Part shown: positions 13,359 to 21,295 of the stretch, piece by piece | How positions within the stretch are numbered: the first letter of the stretch is position 1 | Layout of the letters: the number at the start of each line of letters is the position of its first letter | Assembly: GCA_036004405.1 (NCBI GenBank) | Contig: DASYRM010000085.1 | Coordinates: 1-27,996 of the forward strand | Reading direction: 5' to 3' | DNA: 27,996 nucleotides | Source of the DNA: DASYRM01 sp036004405 | GTDB taxonomy: Bacteria > Acidobacteriota > Vicinamibacteria > Vicinamibacterales > UBA2999 | Position numbers and translations under genes: made by a program | Notes under the pieces: generated by a model | What the model saw: only the letters and a program-made list of their open reading frames with translations | Told to the model about the DNA's origin: nothing | Database searches by the model: none

Positions 13359-14988
13359 CAGCGCCACCGGAGGTGTGGAGGCGCATCAGCGCTGCCAGCG
13401 CGTCAGCGCGCGTGCACGCATCGAACTCGATCCAGTCGCCTGGCGCGAGCTGGCCGACGACCGGAAGATCGGCGGTAATCACCGTCGCGATGATCGGGTA
13501 CCCGCCGGTCACCTGGCGGTCGGCCATCAGCAGGATCGGCTGGCCGGACGGCGGCACCTGGAGACTGCCCGGACAGGTGACGTCGGAGATCATCTCGCGC
13601 GCGTCCCGCGGCAGCGGCTCGGCTCCGCGCAGGCGGTAGCCCATGCGATTCGATTCCGGGGTGACCTCGTAGCGCGTGCGGCACAGGAGGTCGAGTACCG
13701 CCGGCGAAAACCATTCCGTGTGCGGTCCGGGCAGCACCCGCACGCGAGCCCCGCCCGCCGGCAGCGGCCGCGGTGCGATCGCCGCCGGGCGGCCGGATCG
13801 TGGCCGCGGCTCCACCGCCAGACAGTCGCCGGCCTGAAGACGCCGCCCGGCCACGCCGCCAAGCGCGCTCGTGAGATCCGTGGATCGGCTGCCCAGGCAC
13901 GGGGGCACCGCCAGCCCGCCGTCGAGCGCCACGTACGCGCGCGCCCCGCGGCGGCGCCCATCGAATCTGACGACGCCGCCAGCCGCATGCTCGACGCCCG
14001 TGCCCAGCGGCACCGGGCGACCGTCGAGCGTGGCGGCCAGATCGGCGCCGGCGACGGCGATCACGCCGGCGTGCTCCAGCCGCAGCTCGACGCCTCCGAG
14101 CGTGACCTCGAGGGTGGCGGCCGTGGGCGGATTCCCCACCGCGCGATTGGCATCACGCAGCGACGCCGCGTCCATCGCGCCGCTCACCGGTACGCCCTCG
14201 TGCTGATGCCCCGGGCGGCCGCCGTCCTGCACGGTGGTCATGAGCCCGGGGCGCACGATGGTCACCGCCCGCACGCCCGGTACGAGAACAAACGCCCCGC
14301 TTCGCGCGGTCCACGCCGCGTCGAACGAGCCGAGCGAACCGGGCGGCACCGGGACGAAGCGCACGCGATCGCCCGGGGCAAACAGCGAAGGCGGCAATCG
14401 GTGTGGATCGAACGGCCGCGTGGTGGTGCGGCCGACAATCTGCCAGCCGCCGGGGGACGCCTGCGGGTAGATGCCTGTCTGCCGGCCGGCAATACCGACC
14501 GAGCCGGGCGGGACGCGCAGGCGCGGGGACGCCAGGCGCGGCGCCGCAATCGACTCGTCCACGGCTCCGAGGTACGCGAACCCGGGCAGAAAGCCCACCA
14601 TGTAGACGCGATACTCCCGCGCCGCGTGCCGGGTCACGACATCGGCTGGTGAGAGCCCCGCGCCTGCCGCGACGGCGTCGAGATCGGGGCCGGCCTCGCC
14701 GCCGTACTCGACGGGCACTTCGACCACGGCACGCTCGTCGGCGCCGGTCGTATCGGTCGGCAGCGCCAGGACCTGCCTCTTGAGCGCATCGAGATCGGTC
14801 GTCAGCGGGTCGAAGAACACGGCCACGGAGCGGAACGTGGCGAGGACGTCGGACACCCCCGCGGGCGGGGCGGCGCGCAGGCGCGCGGCGATCGAAATCG
14901 CACGGGTGTTCACGGCCGGATCGATCCCGTCGCCGAGCTCGACGACGATTGCCGAGTCCCCGGCCTCGCGGATCCGGGGCGTGGTCAC
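13351..14988 (-). CDS. pxpBC: 5-oxoprolinase subunits B and C fused (PxpB-PxpC; KipI-KipA/allophanate-hydrolase-like)
   Basis: A 545-residue fusion. Residues 1-225 are PxpB/KipI-like: REAGDSAIVVELGDGIDP, VEVPVEYGGEAGPDLDAVA, REYRVYMVGFLPGFAYLG, and PRLRVPPGSVGIAGRQTGIY with PGGWQIVGRT. Residues 245-535 are PxpC/KipA-like: GLMTTVQDGGRPGHQHEGVP, SGAMDAASLRDANRAVGNPP, TLEVTLGGVELRLE, RVLPGPHTEWF, SNRMGYRLRG and LMADRQVTGGYP. With PxpA these form the ATP-dependent 5-oxoprolinase that opens pyroglutamate to glutamate. No pxpA is in this window. GTG 14988 overlaps the mpl stop as GTGA; the stop overlaps murB by 8 nt. Position inside a murein-recycling operon suggests a role in handling pyroglutamate from peptide degradation (inference). 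Confidence 0.92.
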   Translation of the reverse strand: MTTPRIREAGDSAIVVELGDGIDPAVNTRAISIAARLRAAPPAGVSDVLATFRSVAVFFDPLTTDLDALKRQVLALPTDTTGADERAVVEVPVEYGGEAGPDLDAVAAGAGLSPADVVTRHAAREYRVYMVGFLPGFAYLGAVDESIAAPRLASPRLRVPPGSVGIAGRQTGIYPQASPGGWQIVGRTTTRPFDPHRLPPSLFAPGDRVRFVPVPPGSLGSFDAAWTARSGAFVLVPGVRAVTIVRPGLMTTVQDGGRPGHQHEGVPVSGAMDAASLRDANRAVGNPPTAATLEVTLGGVELRLEHAGVIAVAGADLAATLDGRPVPLGTGVEHAAGGVVRFDGRRRGARAYVALDGGLAVPPCLGSRSTDLTSALGGVAGRRLQAGDCLAVEPRPRSGRPAAIAPRPLPAGGARVRVLPGPHTEWFSPAVLDLLCRTRYEVTPESNRMGYRLRGAEPLPRDAREMISDVTCPGSLQVPPSGQPILLMADRQVTGGYPIIATVITADLPVVGQLAPGDWIEFDACTRADALAALMRLHTSGGADA

Positions 14989-16394
14989 GCGGCGAGTGCC
15001 TGCAGCAGCTTCTGGTGGATCCCGCCGAACCCGCCGTTCGACATCAGCACCACGAGATCGCCGCTCCCCGCTTCATCGGCAACCGTGCGGACGATGTCGT
15101 CCACGGCCGCGATGTGTCGCGCGCGTCGCCCGGCCCGCTCGAGATCCGACACGAGCTGCTCGGCCGACAGCCGCTCCGCCTCGGGGAGCGACGAGCGGAA
15201 CACACCTGCAATCACGACCTCGTCGGCGCCGCCAAAGGCACGGGCGAAGTCGTCTTGAAAGACGCGCCGGCACGACGAGGCCGAGCGCGGCTCGAACACC
15301 GCCCACACCTTGCGACCCGGGTAGCCGGTCTTGAGCGCCGCCAGCGTTTCGTGCACCGCGGTCGGATGGTGGGCGAAGTCGTCGAAGACGGTCACGCCCC
15401 GCTGCTCGCCCACGACCTCGAGCCGGCGTTTGATGCCTTTGAAGGCGCGCAGCCCCTCGGCCAGCGCCACGGCGCTCAGGCCGGCGCGCGCGCCCACCGC
15501 CACCGCCGCCAGCGCATTGCGCACGTTGTGGGCGCCGAGCAGCGGCGATGCGAAGCGGCCGAACGGCCGGCCGTCACGGTGAACGTCGAAGTGGGTCAGC
15601 CCGTCGCGATGCGAGACGCCGACCGCGCGCCAGGTGACGCCCTCGTCCAGCCCGAACGTCTCGACCGGGCTCACGGCCGAGCGTTGCAGGGCCAGCGCGT
15701 CCGGGCTGTCGGCGCCCAGAAGCAGAAGGCCGTTGCGCGGCACGAGCGTGGCGAGCCGCCGGAAGGCCAGACGCACGGCGTCGAGGTCCGCGTAGATGTC
15801 GGCGTGGTCGAACTCCACGTTGTTCACGACGGCCACATCCGGCAGGTACTTGAGGAACTTGGCGGTCTTGTCGAAGAACGCGCTGTCGTATTCGTCGCCT
15901 TCGATCACGAAATGGCGGCCGCCGCCCACGCGATAGCTCGACCCGCCCGGCCCGAAGTTGAGCGCCACGCCGCCAACGAGCACGGTGGGATCGAGCCCTC
16001 CGGCGGTGAGCAGCCATCCGGTGAGCGAGGTGGTGGTGGTTTTGCCGTGCGTCCCCGCCAGCACGACGGGCGCCGCCCCCCACAGGAAGAAGTCGCGGAT
16101 GGCCTCGGGCAGCGAACAGTAGCGCAGGCGGCGCTCGAGGACCGCTTCGAGCTCGGGGTTGCCACGCGAGATCGCGTTGCCGACCACCACCAGGTCGAGA
16201 TCCGGCGTCAGGTTGTCGGCCGAATAGCCGCTCAGCGCACGGATGCCTTCGGTGGCGAGGAAGTCGCTCATCGGCGGATAGACGTTCTGGTCGGATCCGC
16301 GCACGTCGTGGCCGCGCTGCTTGAGCAGCGCCGCCAGCGTGGCCATGGCGGTGCCGCACACGCCAATCAGGTGGATGCGCTTCGCGTCAGACAC
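14985..16394 (-). CDS. mpl: UDP-N-acetylmuramate:L-alanyl-gamma-D-glutamyl-meso-diaminopimelate ligase
   Basis: Mpl (469 aa), a Mur-ligase paralogue of MurC that attaches recycled tripeptide L-Ala-gamma-D-Glu-mDAP to UDP-MurNAc using ATP. Seen: a Rossmann-like HLIGVCGTAMATLAALLK at residues 8-25, GSDQNVYPPMSDFL (the YPPMS sequence separates Mpl from MurC), the ATP loop GTHGKTTTT (114-122), FVIEGDEYDSAFFDK, NNVEFDHADIYADLD, GAHNVRNALAAVAVG and FDDFAHHPTAVHETL. GTG 16394 is chosen because SDAKRIHLIGVCGT is the normal N-terminus; the longer frame runs through the ldcA gene. It overlaps ldcA by 8 nt and pxpBC by 4 nt. It links recycling (NagZ, LdcA) to new UDP-MurNAc made by MurA and MurB. Confidence 0.95.
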   Translation of the reverse strand: MSDAKRIHLIGVCGTAMATLAALLKQRGHDVRGSDQNVYPPMSDFLATEGIRALSGYSADNLTPDLDLVVVGNAISRGNPELEAVLERRLRYCSLPEAIRDFFLWGAAPVVLAGTHGKTTTTSLTGWLLTAGGLDPTVLVGGVALNFGPGGSSYRVGGGRHFVIEGDEYDSAFFDKTAKFLKYLPDVAVVNNVEFDHADIYADLDAVRLAFRRLATLVPRNGLLLLGADSPDALALQRSAVSPVETFGLDEGVTWRAVGVSHRDGLTHFDVHRDGRPFGRFASPLLGAHNVRNALAAVAVGARAGLSAVALAEGLRAFKGIKRRLEVVGEQRGVTVFDDFAHHPTAVHETLAALKTGYPGRKVWAVFEPRSASSCRRVFQDDFARAFGGADEVVIAGVFRSSLPEAERLSAEQLVSDLERAGRRARHIAAVDDIVRTVADEAGSGDLVVLMSNGGFGGIHQKLLQALAA

Positions 16395-17319
16395 GGGCAG
16401 GCTCCACAGCCGGCTCTTCAACGACGAGTGCGGGCGACTGCGCGCCGACCACGCGGACGAGGGCGCCGAGCGGCAGCGTCCAGCACGGGCCCGCGGTGTG
16501 GCCCGACGGAAAGCCGAAGAGGATCGGACCGTGAAAATCCTGCGTCGCCTCGCGGATGGCATCGGCGGCCGTCACGCGCCCGTCCGGCTCGTCGCAGCCC
16601 GGCATCGCACCGAAGATCAGGGCTCTGGCCCGCGCCAGCACGCCAGCCTGGCGCAGCTGCGTCATCATCCGGCTGATGCGGAACGGGCGTTCGTTCACGT
16701 CTTCGAGAAACAGGATGCACTCCCCCGGCGGCATGAACGCGTAGGGCGTGCCGAGCGACGCCACCAGCATGGCCATCGTGCCGCCGAACAGAAAACCCAT
16801 CGCCTCACCCGACGCCAGCGTCGTGAGGCCTGGCGGGACGAGCTCGACACCCGACTCGCCGCGCACGGCGCTCACGAACGATCGCTCGTCGTAGCCTTCG
16901 GCCCCTTTGGAGAGCCGCGCGTCGATCATCGGGCCGTGCAGCGCCGCCACGCCGCTGGCGCACGTGAGCCAGCTCAGAAGCGCGGTGGTGTCGCTATAGC
17001 CGATGAACAGCTTGGGCGCGAGCGCGGGCCGGAGATGGTGCAGGAGCGGCAGCAGCTGCGCGCTCCCGTAGCCGCCCCGCAGCGCCACCAGGGCCTTGAC
17101 CGCGGGATCCGCCCACGCGCGCATGAAGTCCGCGGCGCGAGTGTCGGGCGACCCGGCCGAAAACGTCGACCGTTCGAACACCGCGTCAGTGTGGGCGGGG
17201 TCGAAGCCGAGGCGCCGCAGTTCCGCCTCGCCGCGCTCGAGCTCGTCCGGCGTGCACCCGCTGGCCGGCGCGACCACGGCAATCCGATCGCCCGGGCGGA
17301 GCGCTTGCGGTCTCACCAT
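16387..17319 (-). CDS. ldcA: LD-carboxypeptidase (S66 family)
   Basis: A 310-residue cytoplasmic serine peptidase of the LdcA/MccF family. LdcA removes the terminal D-Ala from recycled tetrapeptides, giving the tripeptide used by Mpl. Seen: the opening LRPGDRIAVVAPAS, LRGGYGSAQLLPLL, the nucleophile elbow LFIGYSDTTALL (Ser109), FGGTMAMLVASLGTPY, ILFLEDVNERPFRISRM (Glu206) and GFPSGHT (His274); the Ser-Glu-His spacing resembles P. aeruginosa LdcA. The start ATG at 17319 overlaps the nagZ stop as TAATG. No signal peptide, consistent with cytosolic recycling. A MccF-type immunity role is possible for the family, but the operon context favours murein recycling. Confidence 0.93.
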   Translation of the reverse strand: MVRPQALRPGDRIAVVAPASGCTPDELERGEAELRRLGFDPAHTDAVFERSTFSAGSPDTRAADFMRAWADPAVKALVALRGGYGSAQLLPLLHHLRPALAPKLFIGYSDTTALLSWLTCASGVAALHGPMIDARLSKGAEGYDERSFVSAVRGESGVELVPPGLTTLASGEAMGFLFGGTMAMLVASLGTPYAFMPPGECILFLEDVNERPFRISRMMTQLRQAGVLARARALIFGAMPGCDEPDGRVTAADAIREATQDFHGPILFGFPSGHTAGPCWTLPLGALVRVVGAQSPALVVEEPAVEPARV

Positions 17320-18410
17320 TAGGCGTCGCGCGCCATGTCGTCGGCCACCCGGCGATGCGCGTCGCAGCCGAGCACCTGGCGGAGCCGGGCCTGCGACGGC
17401 CCTGCCGATACGGACTGCGCGAGCAGGCGCTCCTTGGCCGCGCGCAGGCGCTTCTGAGCATCCTCGAGGCGCTTGAACGGAATCCGCCCGTCCTCGACGG
17501 CGTGCACCAGCGCCTCGAGCGTCACCGCCTGCACCTCGACGTTGCCGCTGCAGATGAGGAGCCCGTCGCAGCCGGCGGCAATCGCCTGCACCGCCGCGTC
17601 GGGCACGCTGTAGGTGGCGGCAATCGCCTTCATCTCGAGATCGTCGCTGAGGATCACGCCCCCGAAGCCAAGCTCCTCGCGGAGCATCGCCTGCACGATG
17701 CGCGGCGACAAGGTGGCAGGCCGTTCCTCGTCGAGCGACGGCACCAGCACGTGCGCGGTCATGATGAAGGCCACGCCGGCCTTGATGGCGGCAGCGAACG
17801 GCACGCACTCGACACGACGGATGCGATCCGGCGGGTGTTCGACCAGCGGGAGCTCGAGATGCGAGTCCACCGAGGTGTCGCCGTGCCCCGGGAAGTGTTT
17901 GCCGCACGCCGCGACCCCGTGCCGCTGCAGCTCGTCGACGATCGCCGCCCCCAGGCGCGCGACCATCGCCGCGTCTGCCGACAGCGCCCGATCGCCGATG
18001 ACCGGGTTGTTCGGGTTGCTGTGGATGTCGAGCACCGGCGCGTAATCCAGCGTGATGCCGACCGCCCGCAGCTCCGCGGCCAGCGCCGCCGCAAAGCGGC
18101 GCGCCAGCGTTTCGTCCCCCCGGCGGCCCAGCACCGCCATCGGCGGCCACTCGGTGAACGGCGCCTTGAGGCGCGCCACACGGCCGCCCTCCTGGTCCAC
18201 GCTCACCCACAACGGCACCGACGGCACGAGCTGCTGCGCGTCGTGGGCGAGTTCGGCCACCTGCTCCGGCGCCTCGATGTTCCGCCCGAAGAGGATGACG
18301 CCGCCGAGCTCGAACTCGCGCGCCAGCGACCTGATCTCCGCGGTGATGGTCTGCCCCGGCAGGCTCCCGATGAGCAGCTGCCCGATCTCGCGTCGCAAGG
18401 ACCCCGGCAC
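17319..18410 (-). CDS. nagZ: Beta-N-acetylglucosaminidase, glycoside hydrolase family 3
   Basis: NagZ-type enzyme (363 aa) that removes GlcNAc from imported GlcNAc-anhydroMurNAc-peptides. Seen: IGQLLIGSLPG at the N-terminus, GGVILFGRNIE, WVSVDQEGGRVARLKAPFT, NYAPV-type sequence LDYAPVLDIHSNPNNP, the catalytic loop KHFPGHGDTSVDSHLELP (H176 with D178) and GVILSDDLEMKAIA (nucleophile D256). There is no signal peptide, so it is cytoplasmic as expected for NagZ. It is the first gene of the six-gene operon. The GTG at 18410 lies exactly 7 nt after a TATAAT on the minus strand, so the operon mRNA may be leaderless. Confidence 0.95.
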   Translation of the reverse strand: MPGSLRREIGQLLIGSLPGQTITAEIRSLAREFELGGVILFGRNIEAPEQVAELAHDAQQLVPSVPLWVSVDQEGGRVARLKAPFTEWPPMAVLGRRGDETLARRFAAALAAELRAVGITLDYAPVLDIHSNPNNPVIGDRALSADAAMVARLGAAIVDELQRHGVAACGKHFPGHGDTSVDSHLELPLVEHPPDRIRRVECVPFAAAIKAGVAFIMTAHVLVPSLDEERPATLSPRIVQAMLREELGFGGVILSDDLEMKAIAATYSVPDAAVQAIAAGCDGLLICSGNVEVQAVTLEALVHAVEDGRIPFKRLEDAQKRLRAAKERLLAQSVSAGPSQARLRQVLGCDAHRRVADDMARDA

Positions 18411-18430
18411 GCCGTCATTATAATTGCGCG
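18411..18430. promoter_or_regulatory. Palindromic bidirectional -10 between nagZ and the GHMP kinase gene
   Basis: The 20-nt gap holds the self-complementary ATTATAAT (18417-18424). It provides TATAAT on the plus strand (18419-18424) and on the minus strand (18422-18417). Each is followed by exactly 6 nt and then a GTG start (18431 on plus, 18410 on minus). Initiation at the usual distance would place each +1 on or next to the GTG, so both mRNAs would be leaderless. No clear -35 is seen on either side. Confidence 0.75.
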
Positions 18431-19420
18431 GTGCGCATCGAGACCTCTGCGCCGACCCGAATCGATCTCGCGGGCGGCACGATCGACATCTGGCCCCTCT
18501 ATCTCTTCCATCCCGGCGCGCAGACGATCAACGCGGCCATCAGCGTGCGCGCCCGCGCCCGGGTGGAGTCGCGGGGCGACACGCGCATCGTCCTGCGCTC
18601 CGAGGACACCGGCGTCACGGTGGAAGCCGACGACCCGGCGGCACTGCGGCACGAGCCCCGTCTCCGACTGCTGTCTCTCCTGGCCTCGTTCTTCGGCGCG
18701 CGCGGCATCACGCTGACGACCTCGTCGGAGTCGCCGGCCGGTGCCGGCCTGGCCGGCTCCTCGGCGCTCAACGTGGCGGTCTGCGCCGCGCTGGCCGAAT
18801 GGAAGCGCGAGCACTACGAGCCGGAAGCGCTGCTGCAGGTGGCCATGAACGTCGAAGCCCAGACCATCCAGGTGCCCACCGGCCTGCAGGACTACCGGCC
18901 GGCGCTCTACGGCGGTCTGGCGGCGCTCGAGCTCGAGGTGGACGGCATCCACCGGGTGCCGCTCGATGTCGATTTGAAGGAGCTGAACCGGCGCATCGTC
19001 CTCTGCTATACCGGCGAGCCGCACTTCTCCGGCACCAACAACTGGGAGATCACCAAGAAGCACATCGACGGCGACCAGCACGTATTCGACTGCTTCGAGC
19101 GCATCCGGGATACGGCCGTCGCCATGCGCGGGGCGCTCGTGCGCGGCGACTGGGACGCCACCGGCCGCGCCATTGCCGAGGAGTGGGAAAACCGCAAGCG
19201 CCTGGCCCCCGGCGTGAGCACGCCGGCCATCGACGATCTGATCGCACGCGCCAGCGGGGCTGGCGCCACGGCGGCCAAGGTCTGCGGCGCGGGGGGCGGC
19301 GGGTGCCTGTTCTGCTACGGACCGCCAGACGCGGCCGCAGGGATCCGCGAGGCGCTCGCCGCCGGGGGCGCCCGCGTGATCGACTTCACCTTCGAGCGCC
19401 ACGGGCTCACCCGTGGATAA
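18431..19420 (+). CDS. GHMP-family sugar kinase (HddA/galactokinase-like)
   Basis: A 329-residue GHMP-fold kinase. The three family motifs are present: APTRIDLAGGTID (7-19), the ATP loop ESPAGAGLAGSSALN (100-114), and the C-terminal AKVCGAGGGGCLF (282-294). VPTGLQDY (148-155) supplies the probable catalytic Asp154. This resembles D-glycero-D-manno-heptose 7-phosphate kinase and related anomeric or sugar-phosphate kinases more than mevalonate or homoserine kinases, but the substrate cannot be read from sequence. GTG 18431 is set by the usual N-terminus (IETSAPTRIDLAGG) and coincides with a predicted leaderless start. It is divergent from the murein-recycling operon and overlaps polX by 8 nt. 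A role in phosphorylating recycled amino sugars is conceivable but speculative. Confidence 0.85.
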   Translation: MRIETSAPTRIDLAGGTIDIWPLYLFHPGAQTINAAISVRARARVESRGDTRIVLRSEDTGVTVEADDPAALRHEPRLRLLSLLASFFGARGITLTTSSESPAGAGLAGSSALNVAVCAALAEWKREHYEPEALLQVAMNVEAQTIQVPTGLQDYRPALYGGLAALELEVDGIHRVPLDVDLKELNRRIVLCYTGEPHFSGTNNWEITKKHIDGDQHVFDCFERIRDTAVAMRGALVRGDWDATGRAIAEEWENRKRLAPGVSTPAIDDLIARASGAGATAAKVCGAGGGGCLFCYGPPDAAAGIREALAAGGARVIDFTFERHGLTRG

Positions 19421-21137
19421 CGCGTCGATCGCGCAGGTGCTCGGCGAGATCGCCGACCTGCTCGAAATCAAGGGCGAGAACGCGTTCAAGATCCGGGCCT
19501 ACCGCTCGGCGGCCGACACCATTGCCACGACGGGCGAGGCGCTCGCGCGCATGACCGACGCACAGCTTCGCGGCATTCCCGGGATTGGCAAGGACCTGGC
19601 TGCCCGCGTTCGTGAGCTCGTCGATACCGGCGCCTCCACCTACCATCGCGGGCTGCTCGAGGAGTTTCCGCCGACGATGCTCGACCTCCTGCGCCTGCAG
19701 GGCGTCGGCCCCAAGACCGTGGCCCGGCTGCATGCCACGCTCGGCGTCACGAGCCTCGACGAGCTGGCGGCCGCTGCCCGCGCCGGTCGCATTCGTGAGA
19801 TGGCGGGGATGGGCGCGAAGAAGGAAGCGCAGATTCTCAAGGCGGTCGAGGATCGGCAGCGGGATCAGGGGCGCCACCTGCTGGCCGATACGGCGGCCGT
19901 GTGCGAGGAGCTGCTGAGCCATCTGCGGGCGCACGATCCGGACGCCGAGTTCATCCCGGTGGGCAGCCTGCGCCGCGGCCGCGACACCTGCGGCGACATC
20001 GACGTGCTCTGCGTCGGCGGCACGGGCGAGGCCATGATGGCCGCGTTTGTCGCCCACCCGCGCGTCGAGCGCGTGCTCGGACAAGGCGATACCAAGTCGA
20101 GCGTGCGGATGCGCGGCGGCTTCCAGGTGGACCTGCGCCGGGTGGAGCCCGAGAGCCGCGGCGCCGCCATGCAGTACTTCACCGGCTCGAAGGCGCACAA
20201 CATCGAGCTGCGCGACCGGGCGCTGCAGCGCGGCTACCGCCTCAACGAATACGGGCTGTTCCGCGTGGACGATGCCACGCGCGTGGCCGGAGACACCGAG
20301 GAAGGCATCTACAGCGCGCTCGGCCTGCGGTGGGTGGAGCCGGAGCTCCGCGAGCACCGTGGGGAGCTGCAGGCGGCCGAGCAGGCCACGCTGCCGTCGC
20401 TCGTCACGCGCGGGGATCTGCGCGGCGACCTGCACATGCACACGACCGAGAGCGACGGGCGCGAGACGCTCGAGACGATGGCCGCGGCCGCGCACCGTCT
20501 CGGCTACGAGTACATCGCCATCACCGACCACAGCAAGTCGCTGGCGATGGCCAACGGGCTCGACGAGCGGCGCGCGCTGGAGCACGCCAGGCGCATCCGC
20601 GCCCTGAACGGCCGGTTCGAAGGGCTGACGCTGCTGGCCGGCATCGAGTGCGACATCCTGGCCGACGGATCGATGGATCTCGCCGACGACTGTCTGGCCC
20701 AGCTCGACATCGTGGTGGCGTCGATCCACTCGCACTTCACTCAGGACGAAGCCCAGATGACCGACCGGGTGCTGCGCGCGATCGAGTGCCGCTGGGTAGA
20801 CGTGCTGGGACACCCCACCGGCCGGCGCCTGCTGCAGCGCGAGGCGATCAAGGTCCGCATGGACGACGTGGTCTCGGCGGCCACGGCCGCCGGCGTGGCG
20901 CTCGAGATCAACAGTCAGATCGAACGGCTGGATCTGAACGACGGCCACGTGAAGCTGGCGCTCGACAAGGGCGCGCGGCTCGTGGTGTCGTCCGACGCCC
21001 ACTTCCTCCCGGCACTCGACTGGGTGCAGTGGGGCATCCAGATGGCCCGTCGCGGATGGGCGACGCGCCAGGACATCCTCAACACCCGCAGCCTCGCGGA
21101 GCTCCAGCCGCTCCTCCGCCGGCACCGCAACCACTAG
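19413..21137 (+). CDS. polX: DNA polymerase/3'-5' exonuclease PolX
   Basis: Complete bacterial family X polymerase (574 aa), a gap-filling base-excision-repair enzyme with a PHP exonuclease. Domains in order: 8-kDa-like N-terminus (ENAFKIRAYRSAADTI); helix-hairpin-helix GIPGIGKDLAARV and LQGVGPKTVARLHATLGV (about 50-115); palm with GSLRRGRDTCGDIDVL (Asp-x-Asp metal pair) and FQVDLRRVE (third Asp); thumb with YFTGSKAHNIELR and YGLFRVDD; PHP domain (about 338-574) with RGDLHMHTTESDGRE, IAITDHSKS, GIECDIL, ASIHSHF, VLGHPTGRRL and VVSSDAH. All catalytic residues for both activities are visible. GTG 19413 overlaps the kinase stop by 8 nt, so the two are co-translated although functionally unrelated. 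Confidence 0.96.
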   Translation: MDNASIAQVLGEIADLLEIKGENAFKIRAYRSAADTIATTGEALARMTDAQLRGIPGIGKDLAARVRELVDTGASTYHRGLLEEFPPTMLDLLRLQGVGPKTVARLHATLGVTSLDELAAAARAGRIREMAGMGAKKEAQILKAVEDRQRDQGRHLLADTAAVCEELLSHLRAHDPDAEFIPVGSLRRGRDTCGDIDVLCVGGTGEAMMAAFVAHPRVERVLGQGDTKSSVRMRGGFQVDLRRVEPESRGAAMQYFTGSKAHNIELRDRALQRGYRLNEYGLFRVDDATRVAGDTEEGIYSALGLRWVEPELREHRGELQAAEQATLPSLVTRGDLRGDLHMHTTESDGRETLETMAAAAHRLGYEYIAITDHSKSLAMANGLDERRALEHARRIRALNGRFEGLTLLAGIECDILADGSMDLADDCLAQLDIVVASIHSHFTQDEAQMTDRVLRAIECRWVDVLGHPTGRRLLQREAIKVRMDDVVSAATAAGVALEINSQIERLDLNDGHVKLALDKGARLVVSSDAHFLPALDWVQWGIQMARRGWATRQDILNTRSLAELQPLLRRHRNH

Positions 21138-21197
21138 CGTCTCCAATGGCGACAATGACAAGAACCACACCCCTTCGACGGCCATTGGAGACGCCAG
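21134..21197. repeat. CTAGCG inverted repeat B, overlapping the polX stop
   Basis: The perfect 14-bp arms GCGTCTCCAATGGC (21137-21150) and GCCATTGGAGACGC (21181-21194) enclose 30 bp. Allowing one mismatch the arms extend to 17 bp, from CTAGCG on the left to CGCCAG on the right. The polX stop TAG (21135-21137) lies in the CTAG. The arms are too far apart for a simple intrinsic terminator. Confidence 0.7.
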
Positions 21198-21215
21198 GCC
21201 CTGCGAAGCAGGGCC
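21197..21215. repeat. 8-bp hairpin with GAA loop
   Basis: GGCCCTGC (21197-21204) and GCAGGGCC (21208-21215) form a perfect hairpin with a 3-nt loop immediately after repeat B. A second small one, GGCC-GAA-GGCC, follows at 21227-21237. No T run follows either. Confidence 0.65.
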
Positions 21216-21236
21216 ATGAAGATACTGGCCGAAGGC

Positions 21237-21295
21237 CTAGCGAAACCGAGGCTCTGCGTCGGTTGACGATTGGCTCTCAAACGAGGTTTCGCTAG
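21237..21295. repeat. CTAGCG inverted repeat C, abutting the next start codon
   Basis: The perfect 11-bp arms CTAGCGAAACC (21237-21247) and GGTTTCGCTAG (21285-21295) flank 37 bp. The final G is the first base of the GTG start at 21295. It shares the terminal CTAGCGA with repeat A upstream of pyrH. A TTGACG at 21263-21268 inside it has no matching -10. Confidence 0.7.

Noticed and set aside
21263..21268. TTGACG as -35 of the 104-aa gene
   Set aside because: No -10-like hexamer at 15-19 bp downstream.
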